In this document: positions 37,154 to 44,572 of the stretch, one piece after another
Numbering within the stretch: the first letter of the stretch is position 1
How the letters are laid out: each line of letters begins with the position of its first letter
Assembly: GCF_022606295.1 (NCBI RefSeq)
Contig: NZ_JAHHZS010000012.1
Span: forward strand, 62,001-126,000
DNA length: 64,000 nt
From: Arthrobacter bambusae
Lineage (GTDB): Bacteria > Actinomycetota > Actinomycetes > Actinomycetales > Micrococcaceae
Direction: 5' to 3'
The notes under the pieces: generated by a model
The model's database searches: none
Seen by the model: the letters and a program-made list of their open reading frames with translations, nothing else
What the model was told of the DNA's origin: nothing
Translations under genes and position numbers: made by a program

Positions 37154-38050
37154 ATGAACGAAACCGGGCGCCCGCAAGAACTTCCGATGTCCAACCCCCG
37201 AGCCGATCGGGTCAGGGATGTCGCAAAGCTTGCAGGGCGCCCGGCCCGTTTAAAACGCGGCCGGTTCCTCGCGGAAGGCCCCCAAGCTGTTCGTGAGGCG
37301 CTGGTCCTGCACCGGGAGCGGACCGCGGCGGGGGAGCCCGGCGTCGTCCACGAAGTCTTCGCGAGCGAAAGCTGCCTTGACCGGCTCCCTGAACTGGCCG
37401 GGCTCGCCGATGGCGTCGCATTGCGGCTCGCGAACGACGACGTCCTGGCCGCCATGGCGGACACTGTCAACCCCCAAGGGATTGTGGCCGTCTGCAGTTT
37501 TGTGGACGTCAGCCTTGAATCGGTGCTCGACGCCGGACCGCGGCTGATCGCCGTCATGTGCCAGGTGCGGGACCCCGGCAACGCTGGAACAGTCCTTCGG
37601 GCCGCCGATGCCGCGGGCGCGGATGCGGTCGTCTTGACGGCCTCCAGCGTTGACATCTACAACCCGAAGGCCGTGCGGTCCACGGCAGGTTCGCTCTTCC
37701 ACCTGCCCGTTGTCCTGGGTGCGGACGTCGAGGAACTCGTGGCCCTCTGCAAGGAACGCGGTATCGGGATCCTCGCCGCGGACGGTTACGGCACCCTCAA
37801 CCTGGACAAACTCCAGGATGAGAACGCGGCACGCCGTCTGGGAGCGTCGGCAGCCCTTTCCGCTTACGCACTCGAAGCACCAACGGCCTGGCTGTTCGGT
37901 AACGAGGCGCAAGGGCTTTCAGAGTCGGAACTGGCGCTTGCGGACCATCGCGTCGCCGTGCCGGTTTACGGTTCGGCGGAAAGCTTGAACCTCGGCACAG
38001 CCGCCACTGTCTGTCTTTACGCCAGCGCACGCTCCCAGCAGGGGGCCTGA
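37154..38050 (+). CDS. TrmH/SpoU-family rRNA 2'-O-methyltransferase
   Basis: 298 residues. An N-terminal substrate-binding domain (RFLAEGPQAVREAL) is followed by the knotted SPOUT domain. The SPOUT motifs are VRDPGNAGTVLRAADAAGAD, YNPKAVRSTAGSLFHLP, LFGNEAQGLS and SLNLGTAATVCLY. The target nucleotide is unknown; 23S rRNA is usual for this type. The start at 37154 is set by the TAATGT box. The gene sits between rplT and pheST as in other actinobacteria. Confidence 0.92.
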   Translation: MNETGRPQELPMSNPRADRVRDVAKLAGRPARLKRGRFLAEGPQAVREALVLHRERTAAGEPGVVHEVFASESCLDRLPELAGLADGVALRLANDDVLAAMADTVNPQGIVAVCSFVDVSLESVLDAGPRLIAVMCQVRDPGNAGTVLRAADAAGADAVVLTASSVDIYNPKAVRSTAGSLFHLPVVLGADVEELVALCKERGIGILAADGYGTLNLDKLQDENAARRLGASAALSAYALEAPTAWLFGNEAQGLSESELALADHRVAVPVYGSAESLNLGTAATVCLYASARSQQGA

Positions 38051-38051
38051 C

Positions 38052-38969
38052 GTGGCTGAACACGGCGGTACCAAGGCAATCCTGGCGGCACTTGGCGCCA
38101 ACCTGGCGATCGCCGTGCTCAAGTTCGTCGCATTCGTCCTGACGATGTCGTCGTCCATGTTGGCCGAGGCGATTCACTCTGTAGCGGACTCCGGCAACCA
38201 GCTGCTCCTGCTGCTTGGCGGGAAGCGGGCGAAGCGCGCCGCTAGTCCGGAACACCCGTTCGGCTATGGCCGGGAACGTTACATTTACGCTTTCATCGTT
38301 TCGATTGTGCTGTTCAGCGTTGGTGGCCTCTTCGCGCTGTACGAATCCGCGGAGAAGTTCCAGCATCCCCATGCCATCGAAGGTGGTTTCTGGTGGGTGC
38401 CGCTGGCTGTGCTCCTCGGCGCGGTGGTGGCGGAATCCTTCTCTTTCCGGACGGCCATCCACGAGTCCAATCCCTTGCGCGGCGGGCAGAGCTGGATCAA
38501 GTTCATCCGCAACGCCAAGCAGCCGGAATTGCCTGTGATTCTCCTGGAGGACTTCGGAGCCCTGCTGGGCCTCGTTTTCGCCCTGTTCGGCGTGAGCCTG
38601 ACCCTCCTCACGGGCAACGGCTTGTGGGATGCGGCGGGCACGGGAATGATCGGGCTGCTTCTTGTGGGAATCGCCGTGGTGCTCGCGGTGGAGACCAAGT
38701 CCTTGCTGCTCGGCGAATCAGCCACCAAAGAGGACAACGCGCGCATCACGGCAGCCATCGAGTCCGACGGCACGCGCATCATCCACCTCAAGACCATGCA
38801 CCTGGGTCCGGAGGAGTTGCTTGTCGCCGCGAAGATCAGTGTGGGCGCGGCAGATACCGGCCAGGCGATTGCCAAAGCGATCGACGACGCCGAACTCAGG
38901 ATCCGCACTGCAGTGCCGATCGCGCGGGTCATCTACCTTGAACCGGACGTGGAGCGGGTGCAGGTCTAG
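38052..38969 (+). CDS. Cation diffusion facilitator family transporter
   Basis: 305 residues with about six membrane helices. The CDF metal site AEAIHSVADSGNQ (HxxxD) is on TM2, followed by EHPFGYGRERYIY. The C-terminal cytoplasmic domain (DGTRIIHLKTMHLGPEELLV) is the usual metal-sensing fold. It exports Zn, Co, Fe or Mn in exchange for protons; specificity is not readable. The GTG start is one base after the methylase stop, so the two are co-transcribed. Confidence 0.88.
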   Translation: MAEHGGTKAILAALGANLAIAVLKFVAFVLTMSSSMLAEAIHSVADSGNQLLLLLGGKRAKRAASPEHPFGYGRERYIYAFIVSIVLFSVGGLFALYESAEKFQHPHAIEGGFWWVPLAVLLGAVVAESFSFRTAIHESNPLRGGQSWIKFIRNAKQPELPVILLEDFGALLGLVFALFGVSLTLLTGNGLWDAAGTGMIGLLLVGIAVVLAVETKSLLLGESATKEDNARITAAIESDGTRIIHLKTMHLGPEELLVAAKISVGAADTGQAIAKAIDDAELRIRTAVPIARVIYLEPDVERVQV

Positions 38970-38983
38970 GTCCTGCGACAGCA

Positions 38984-40192
38984 CTATGCAGCCAGTGGCC
39001 TCTTGCGTTCCAGCCAGCCGCTGATGCCCGCGACTCCAAGTCCCAGGATTGCGAGGACAGCACCGACGAGGGCCGGGGCAACGTAACCCCAACCCCAGGC
39101 GATGACCACGCCGCCCAGGAACGCGCCAAGCGCGTTGGCGATGTTGAGGGCGGAATGGTTGAGCGAGGAAGCCAGGGACGGGGCGTCCGGTGATGCGTCG
39201 AGGAGGCGCGTCTGCAACGGCGGAACCAACATGGAGCCGATACCGCCCACGATGAAGACCATGATGAACGCGGACCACGCCCAGTGGGCTGCGACGGCGT
39301 AGGCCACCAGCGCCAACGCGATGAGCGGAAGGACCCGGTAGATGGTTCCCATGACCGACTTGTCGGCGATGCGGCCGCCGAGGATGTTGCCTGCCACCAT
39401 GCCGAGACCGTAGAGGGCAACCACCAGGGGTATCAGCGCCTCGGGGATGCCGGCCACGGACGTCATGGTGTGGGAGATGTACGTGTAGGTGGCAAAGAAG
39501 CCGCCAAAACCGATGATTCCGATCAACAATGCCAGCCAGACCTGGATGCGTTTGAGGGCACCGAGTTCCCGGCGGATGCTTGCCTCGGGGTGGGCAGGCT
39601 CAAAGGGGACAAATTTCCACAGCAACACGCTGGTGGCAAGGCCGATCGCGCCGACGACTATGAAGAGCAGGCGCCACCCGAAGCTCTGGCCGAGCCACGT
39701 AGCCACGGGAACGCCGATGACATTGGAGATGGTGAGCCCGCCCATGACCATCGAAATCGCCCAGCCGCGCTTGGTGGGAGCAACCAGGCTCGCCGCGATG
39801 ACCGCGGCGATCCCGAAGAAGGCGCCATGGGGCAGTCCCGAGGCGAACCTCGTGATCAACATGGTTCCGTAGTCCGGTGCGATGAAGGACGTCAGGTTCG
39901 CTATGGACAGGAACAGCATGAGACCCAAGGCAAGTTGCTTGCGGGGGAGGCGGGCGCCCAGGGCAGCGAATATCGGCGCCCCCACCACGACCCCCAAGGC
40001 GTAGGCAGAAATCAGGTTCCCGGCCTCAGGCGTGCTGATGTTGAGTCCTTGCTCGATCTCCTTGAGCAAGCCCATCATGGTGAACTCCGTGGTGCCGATG
40101 GCAAATCCACCCATGGCAAGGGCGAAGATCGCCAGCGCCACGTGGCGGTTTCCGGTCTTTTGGGAGGTCTTGCTGACAGCGGTAGTGGTCAT
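38984..40192 (-). CDS. MFS efflux transporter, AraJ-like (DHA1 group)
   Basis: 402 residues, about 12 membrane helices. GFAIGTTEFTMMGLLKEI in TM1 and ALGARLPRKQLALG after TM2 are the signatures of the AraJ/arabinose-efflux and drug exporter group. The start at 40192 is chosen because upstream sequence is basic and non-homologous. It is convergent with the CDF gene, with 14 bases between the stops. The substrate is unknown. Confidence 0.88.
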   Translation of the reverse strand: MTTTAVSKTSQKTGNRHVALAIFALAMGGFAIGTTEFTMMGLLKEIEQGLNISTPEAGNLISAYALGVVVGAPIFAALGARLPRKQLALGLMLFLSIANLTSFIAPDYGTMLITRFASGLPHGAFFGIAAVIAASLVAPTKRGWAISMVMGGLTISNVIGVPVATWLGQSFGWRLLFIVVGAIGLATSVLLWKFVPFEPAHPEASIRRELGALKRIQVWLALLIGIIGFGGFFATYTYISHTMTSVAGIPEALIPLVVALYGLGMVAGNILGGRIADKSVMGTIYRVLPLIALALVAYAVAAHWAWSAFIMVFIVGGIGSMLVPPLQTRLLDASPDAPSLASSLNHSALNIANALGAFLGGVVIAWGWGYVAPALVGAVLAILGLGVAGISGWLERKRPLAA

Positions 40193-40326
40193 CGTCCTGT
40201 TTCTTGGGGGTGAGTGGGAAGCCACTCGACGGGAATAAAGCCAGCTTTCAAGCTTAGTGCGAGTCTCCGGCGAATGGCCCTGAATGTGAGCACTTCCATA
40301 GGCGGAGGTGATCACCTGGCGGCCCA

Positions 40327-40338
40327 TAGACTGTTGCG
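40327..40338 (+). promoter_or_regulatory. Leaderless -10 box of the mutT-like gene
   Basis: TAGACT at 40327-40332 is 6 bases before the GTG at 40339. Confidence 0.5.
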
Positions 40339-40779
40339 GTGACTGGACTGATAAGCGTGGCGGGCGCCGCCGTCGTCGATTCCCTTGAAAATCCGAAACG
40401 GTTGCTCGTCGCAAAGCGCAGCGCCCCACCGCAATTCGCGGGTATGTGGGAGTTCCCGGGCGGCAAACTCGAGGCCGGGGAATCCTTCGAAGACGCCCTG
40501 CACCGCGAACTGCTCGAGGAGCTCGGAGTCACCGTCCGGCTCGGAGCCGAAGTGGAACCGCAGGCAGGCACGGGATGGCCCCTGAACGAGCGGGCCGTCA
40601 TGAGGGTATGGTTCGCCGAACTGCTCGACGGCGCGCCGCGTCCCCTCCAGGACCATGATGAACTCCGGTGGGTTCCGCTGGGCAACGGAGACGAGGCCTC
40701 CACGTTGCCGTGGATCCCTGCCGACCTTCCGATTGTCCAGGCGCTGCTGGAGCGGGTGGCCTCGGGCCTGCTTGGCTGA
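40339..40779 (+). CDS. NUDIX hydrolase, MutT-like 8-oxo-dGTP diphosphatase
   Basis: 146 residues. The Nudix box is complete (GKLEAGESFEDALHRELLEE followed by LGV) after MWEFPGG. This form of the box, with WEFPGGK, is typical of MutT that cleans 8-oxo-dGTP from the nucleotide pool. DELRWVPLG near the end is also MutT-like. Convergent with the radical SAM gene, 25 bases apart. Confidence 0.85.
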   Translation: MTGLISVAGAAVVDSLENPKRLLVAKRSAPPQFAGMWEFPGGKLEAGESFEDALHRELLEELGVTVRLGAEVEPQAGTGWPLNERAVMRVWFAELLDGAPRPLQDHDELRWVPLGNGDEASTLPWIPADLPIVQALLERVASGLLG

Positions 40780-40804
40780 ACAGGTTTGGCTAACAAAGAC
40801 CTGG

Positions 40805-41899
40805 CTAGAAAAGAGTGGACTGGCCTGCTGTTGGTACGGAAGCCGGTGGTGACGACGCCGGCGGTTCCTTGCCGACAGCGGCGTTCCTGTGGCTGAAACC
40901 GCTGCTTCCGGAGTAACCGTGGCGGGCCTTGAAGTAGTTGATACGTCCACTTAGCCAGGTCCTGTATTCCTTGGAGGCATACGAGCCTTGGCCGTAGAGA
41001 CGGCGGTACTTGCCGACCAGGCCGGGGTGCTGTGCCGCCAGCCACTGCATGAACCATTCCCGGGTGCCCGGCTTCAGGTACAACGCCCCGGCCGTGACGC
41101 CGGTGGCACCGGCGTCGGACAACGCGGTAAAGAGCGACTCCAGGGCTTCATCGCTGTCCGTCAGCCACGGCAGGATGGGCATGGCCATGACACCGCAAGG
41201 CAACCCGGCCTCGCGCAGGCGGCGGATGAGCTTGAGCCTGGCGCGTGGTGCGGGCGTGCCCGGTTCCACCGCCGATGCAAGGGCTTCGTCAGTCATGGCC
41301 AGCGAGATGCCCAGATCCACCGGCACTTGGCTGGAGGCGTGCTTGAGGAGGGGGATGTCGCGGCCCAGGAGGGTTCCCTTGGTGAGGATGGAGAACGGTG
41401 TACCGGAATCGGCCAAGGCCCGGATGATCCCCGGCATCAGCTGATAGCGGCCTTCTGCCCGCTGGTACGGATCCGTATTGGTGCCGAGCGCCACGTGGTG
41501 GTGGCCCCACGACGGTTTCGCGAGTTCCTTGCGCAGGACCTCGGCCGCGTTGATCTTCACGATCACTTGGGAATCGAAATCGTGTCCGGCGTCGAACTCC
41601 AGATAGGTGTGGCTCTTGCGCGCAAAGCAGTAGACGCAGGCGTGGCTGCATCCGCGGTAAGGATTGACCGTCCATTCGAAAGGCATCTGGGAACCGGACG
41701 CCACCTTGTTGAGCACCGATTTGGCGGTGACCTCATGGAAGGTGACTCCGGAGAATTCGGGGGTAGAGACGGAACGCACAAGCCCGGCCAGCGGCAGCAG
41801 TGCGTCTGTTGCTGGGGCGGCTCCGGACGGAATGCTGTTGCTGTTGTCTCCTTGTGCCGGACCACGTCGTGGTGAAAGCGCCTGTGCGTCCCATCTCAT
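40805..41899 (-). CDS. Rv2578c-family radical SAM protein (SplB-like), SOS-controlled
   Basis: 364 residues from the ATG at 41899, giving the MRWDAQ start seen in this family; an ATG at 41908 is possible but lies inside the LexA box. The radical SAM cluster motif is CSHACVYC in NPYRGCSHACVYCFARKSH. Conserved stretches include VALGTNTDPYQRAEGRYQLM and SILTKGTLLGRD. It resembles spore-photoproduct-lyase-like proteins of unknown substrate. A perfect LexA box sits 9 bases upstream, implying a role in DNA damage. As I recall, Rv2578c of M. tuberculosis is also in the SOS regulon. Confidence 0.88.
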   Translation of the reverse strand: MRWDAQALSPRRGPAQGDNSNSIPSGAAPATDALLPLAGLVRSVSTPEFSGVTFHEVTAKSVLNKVASGSQMPFEWTVNPYRGCSHACVYCFARKSHTYLEFDAGHDFDSQVIVKINAAEVLRKELAKPSWGHHHVALGTNTDPYQRAEGRYQLMPGIIRALADSGTPFSILTKGTLLGRDIPLLKHASSQVPVDLGISLAMTDEALASAVEPGTPAPRARLKLIRRLREAGLPCGVMAMPILPWLTDSDEALESLFTALSDAGATGVTAGALYLKPGTREWFMQWLAAQHPGLVGKYRRLYGQGSYASKEYRTWLSGRINYFKARHGYSGSSGFSHRNAAVGKEPPASSPPASVPTAGQSTLF

Positions 41900-41907
41900 A
41901 TGCTTCA

Positions 41908-41925
41908 TTCGAATATATGTTCGAA
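41908..41925. promoter_or_regulatory. LexA (SOS) box of the radical SAM gene
   Basis: The 18-mer TTCGAATATATGTTCGAA is identical to that at 6246-6263. Read on the minus strand it ends 9 bases before the chosen start codon. Confidence 0.85.
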
Positions 41926-42011
41926 TGGTTGTCAAGGCCTGCTGAACCACGGGCTGATGAAACAGCCGGTGAAAGTCCGCGCGAGGACGGGGGAGTCGCG
42001 CGAGCTGTTGC

Positions 42012-42023
42012 TAGGGTGGGTGC
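42012..42023 (+). promoter_or_regulatory. Leaderless -10 box of pcp
   Basis: TAGGGT at 42012-42017 is 6 bases before the pcp ATG. Confidence 0.55.
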
Positions 42024-42671
42024 ATGATTCTGCTGACGGGGTTCGAGCCTTTCGGTGGCGATTCGAACAACCCTTCGTGGGCTGCCGTCCTCGAAGCGCA
42101 GGAAATCTTGCGCACAGAAGGACATGGAGTGGAAGCGCTCGAGCTGCCGTGCGTCTTCGGTGAATCCGTCGCGGTCCTGCGCGACGCCGTCGGCCGACTT
42201 CACCCCGAGCTGGTTGTCTGCGTCGGGCTCGCCGGAGGCCGGGACCGCCTCTCCTTGGAGCGCGTGGCCATTAACTGCGATGACGCCAGGATTCCGGACA
42301 ACGCCGGAAACCGGCCCATCGACGAACCGGTGGTCCCCGAAGGGCCAGCGGCGTACTTCAGCACGCTGCCGGTGAAGGCCGCGCTCCGGGCACTGCAGAT
42401 CGCCGGAATCCGCGCCGAAGTCTCACAGACCGCCGGGACGTACGTGTGCAACCACGTGTTCTATGCCCTCATGCACGAGCTCGCCGGAACGGCAGCACCG
42501 CGTCCGCGGGGCGGCTTCATCCACGTTCCCTATGACGAAGCGCGGACTCCGCAGGGAAGCACCGCGCCCGGCATGGCGACGCGGGACATGGGCCGGGGGA
42601 TCGCCGTCGTCGTGCGCACAGCGCTTGAGACTCCGGTGGACGCGAAGCTGTCCGCCGGCGCTATTCACTAA
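42024..42671 (+). CDS. pcp: Pyrrolidone-carboxylate peptidase
   Basis: 215 residues. A cytosolic cysteine peptidase that removes N-terminal pyroglutamate. The catalytic Glu lies in LERVAINCDDARIPDN, Cys in TAGTYVCNHVFYALMH and His in GGFIHVPYDEA. MILLTGFEPFGGDSNNPSW is the standard N-terminus. The last four bases overlap the convergent SIMPL gene. Confidence 0.95.
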   Translation: MILLTGFEPFGGDSNNPSWAAVLEAQEILRTEGHGVEALELPCVFGESVAVLRDAVGRLHPELVVCVGLAGGRDRLSLERVAINCDDARIPDNAGNRPIDEPVVPEGPAAYFSTLPVKAALRALQIAGIRAEVSQTAGTYVCNHVFYALMHELAGTAAPRPRGGFIHVPYDEARTPQGSTAPGMATRDMGRGIAVVVRTALETPVDAKLSAGAIH

Positions 42672-43336
42672 GCTGGCGCTGGTCTCTGGGCCGGCGCTGG
42701 CGAGTCCAGCTCCCACTGCACCAACACGCTCGCGGAAACAGCCGCCGATCCCGCCTCGATGGGAACGCCTTCGCCCGCGGAGGCACGCTTCATGCCGGAC
42801 ATCATAGGCACAGGTGATCCATGCTCCGGCCGCTGATCGATGGAGAGCACCCGCCCCAAGCGGACGCCTGCGAGTGACGCAAAGCGGGACGCCGTCGCTT
42901 CGGCTTCCCGCCACGCCGCCGCTTGTGCCCGCGCCGCAACCGCGGACGAATCCGTGAATCCTTGCTCGATCCCGTTGATGCGAAGGCTGTCACCCCCCGC
43001 AGCCACCGCCGCGGAGATGGCCGCGGGGGCCGCCGACGGCGGGCCGACCCGGGCGACCAGGGTGGTGGACGCAACATAACCAGTGACCTTTTGCCCCTGG
43101 TTTTCGGCCCAGACAAGTTCGGCGCGCAGATTGAGGCCGCTGGTCCGCAGATCACATGCGGCCACGCCGTGCCCCCGCAAGGCGTCCGTGACGGCCGCGG
43201 CGATCGCTCCGGCGTCGTCATAGGCCGCCTCGGCGGCGTCCCGCCTGACTTCGACGGCGAGTGTGAGTGTGAGCAGGTCGGGAACGGCTTCGGCGGTTCC
43301 TTCTCCGGTGACAGTGATGGTGCGGGCCGGTGTCAT
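42668..43336 (-). CDS. SIMPL domain (DUF541) protein
   Basis: 222 residues. The first strand ITVTGEGTAEAVPDLLTLTL, then TSGLNLRAELVWAENQGQKVTGYVAS, are typical of the SIMPL/DUF541 family (BP26/OMP28-like). No signal peptide is evident, so it is probably cytoplasmic, unlike the Brucella periplasmic members. Function unknown. A minus-strand TAGCAT lies 6 bases before the ATG. Confidence 0.8.
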   Translation of the reverse strand: MTPARTITVTGEGTAEAVPDLLTLTLAVEVRRDAAEAAYDDAGAIAAAVTDALRGHGVAACDLRTSGLNLRAELVWAENQGQKVTGYVASTTLVARVGPPSAAPAAISAAVAAGGDSLRINGIEQGFTDSSAVAARAQAAAWREAEATASRFASLAGVRLGRVLSIDQRPEHGSPVPMMSGMKRASAGEGVPIEAGSAAVSASVLVQWELDSPAPAQRPAPA

Positions 43337-43348
43337 GAAGCCATGCTA
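43337..43348 (-). promoter_or_regulatory. Leaderless -10 box of the SIMPL gene
   Basis: On the minus strand TAGCAT (43348-43343) is 6 bases before the ATG at 43336. Confidence 0.5.
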
Positions 43349-43401
43349 GCCCCGGGCGCTGGAAGGGTGTCATGGGTTAAAGCCCCGCCGAACCCTTCTA
43401 C

Positions 43402-43414
43402 TAGACTGGGGTTA
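43402..43414 (+). promoter_or_regulatory. -10 box of the pheS leader
   Basis: TAGACT at 43402-43407 is 7 bases before GTG 43415, the start of a nine-codon ORF. This is the same geometry as the leaderless protein genes nearby. Confidence 0.55.
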
Positions 43415-43444
43415 GTGTCCGCCGGACGTGTCCGGCGAGCATGA
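43415..43444 (+). CDS. Nine-residue leaderless leader ORF upstream of pheS
   Basis: GTG TCC GCC GGA CGT GTC CGG CGA GCA TGA encodes MSAGRVRRA. The start lies 7 bases behind TAGACT. The stop overlaps the ATG of a second mini-ORF as ATGA. A 7-bp hairpin (43420-43437) is inside it and would be opened by a translating ribosome. Supported by geometry only. Confidence 0.45.
   Translation: MSAGRVRRA
43420..43437 (+). promoter_or_regulatory. Hairpin inside the first pheS leader ORF
   Basis: CGCCGGA-CGTG-TCCGGCG is a perfect 7-bp stem with a tetraloop. Its 3' arm ends 3 bases before the ATG of the second mini-ORF and could hide that start. Confidence 0.55.
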
Positions 43445-43512
43445 CTCCTGCTTTTGCCACGGCCCTGCCTGGTGAAGACCATTTCCGACTCGTAGCTAAG
43501 AACAGTAGATGA
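43441..43512 (+). CDS. 23-residue leader ORF coupled to pheS
   Basis: It begins at the ATGA junction with the nine-residue ORF and ends at an ATGA junction with pheS. It contains Phe codons TTT and TTC at positions 5 and 15, not in a run. No homology is recognised. The coupling at both ends suggests it passes ribosomes to pheS, whose own start lacks a good ribosome binding site. Confidence 0.45.
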   Translation: MTPAFATALPGEDHFRLVAKNSR

Positions 43513-44570
43513 CTGACACTTTGCCGGGCGCTGCCATCCCGAACCCTCTGGATGAAGCTGCCATCACCGCTGCCGTTGAGGAAGCCGTCGCCGCGATTGC
43601 TGCTGCATCCTCCCTCGAAGAACTCAAAGCCGTCCGCTTGGCGCACACCGGCGAGAAGTCGCCCTTGAGCCTTGCCAACCGTGAAATCGGTGGCTTGCCC
43701 AAGGAACAGAAGGCCGCCGCGGGCAAGCTCATGGGTTCGTCCCGTGGCCGCGTCAACCAGGCGCTCGCAGCACGGACCGCTGTGCTCGAAGCCGAAAACG
43801 ACGCCCGCATCCTCGTCGAGGAAACCGTCGACGTCACGGCGGCACCGCGACGGCGCCGCGCCGGTGCCCGCCACCCGCTGTCCACGCTGCAGGACCGTGT
43901 CGCGGACATCTTCGTCGGCATGGGCTGGGAAATCGCCGAAGGACCCGAGGTCGAGTCCGAGTGGTTCAACTTCGACGCCCTCAACTTCAAGCCGGACCAC
44001 CCGGCCCGCGAAATGCAGGACACTTTCTTCGTGGAGCCTCCCGAGGCGCATCTGCTCATGCGCACGCACACGTCCCCGGTGCAGGTCCGTTCCATGCTGG
44101 AGCGCGAAGTGCCCATCTATGTGCTGTGCCCGGGCAAGGTGTTCCGCACCGATGAACTCGATGCCACCCACACGCCCGTGTTCCACCAGTTCGAGGGCCT
44201 GGCCATCGACAAGAAGCTGAGCATGGCCGACCTGCGCGGCACCTTGGAGCACTTCGCCCGGCAGATGTTCGGTGACGAGGCACAGATCCGGCTGCGTCCC
44301 AACTACTTCCCGTTCACCGAGCCTTCCGCTGAGCTGGATATTTGGCACCCCGGCGCCAAGGGCGGCCCCCGCTGGATCGAATGGGGCGGTTGCGGCATGG
44401 TCAATCCCAACGTCCTGCGCGCTGCCGGCATCGACCCGGACGAGTATTCAGGTTTTGCCTTCGGCATGGGCATCGAGCGCACGCTCATGTTCCGCAACGA
44501 GGTCGGCGACATGCGCGACATGATCGAAGGCGATGTACGTTTCAGCGAGCACTTCGGGATGGAGATCTAA
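43509..44570 (+). CDS. pheS: Phenylalanine-tRNA ligase alpha subunit
   Basis: 353 residues. The class II catalytic subunit of PheRS. An N-terminal coiled coil ([20 protein letters not shown]) precedes the core: motif 2 [23 protein letters not shown] and motif 3 [15 protein letters not shown]. The region between carries HPLSTLQDR. It is followed by pheT after two bases. Confidence 0.97.
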   Translation: MTDTLPGAAIPNPLDEAAITAAVEEAVAAIAAASSLEELKAVRLAHTGEKSPLSLANREIGGLPKEQKAAAGKLMGSSRGRVNQALAARTAVLEAENDARILVEETVDVTAAPRRRRAGARHPLSTLQDRVADIFVGMGWEIAEGPEVESEWFNFDALNFKPDHPAREMQDTFFVEPPEAHLLMRTHTSPVQVRSMLEREVPIYVLCPGKVFRTDELDATHTPVFHQFEGLAIDKKLSMADLRGTLEHFARQMFGDEAQIRLRPNYFPFTEPSAELDIWHPGAKGGPRWIEWGGCGMVNPNVLRAAGIDPDEYSGFAFGMGIERTLMFRNEVGDMRDMIEGDVRFSEHFGMEI

Positions 44571-44572
44571 CA

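Noticed and set aside
43337-43508. T-box riboswitch before pheS
   Set aside because: No T-box consensus, specifier loop or terminator/antiterminator pair was found; the leader is only ~95 bases and contains coupled ORFs instead.
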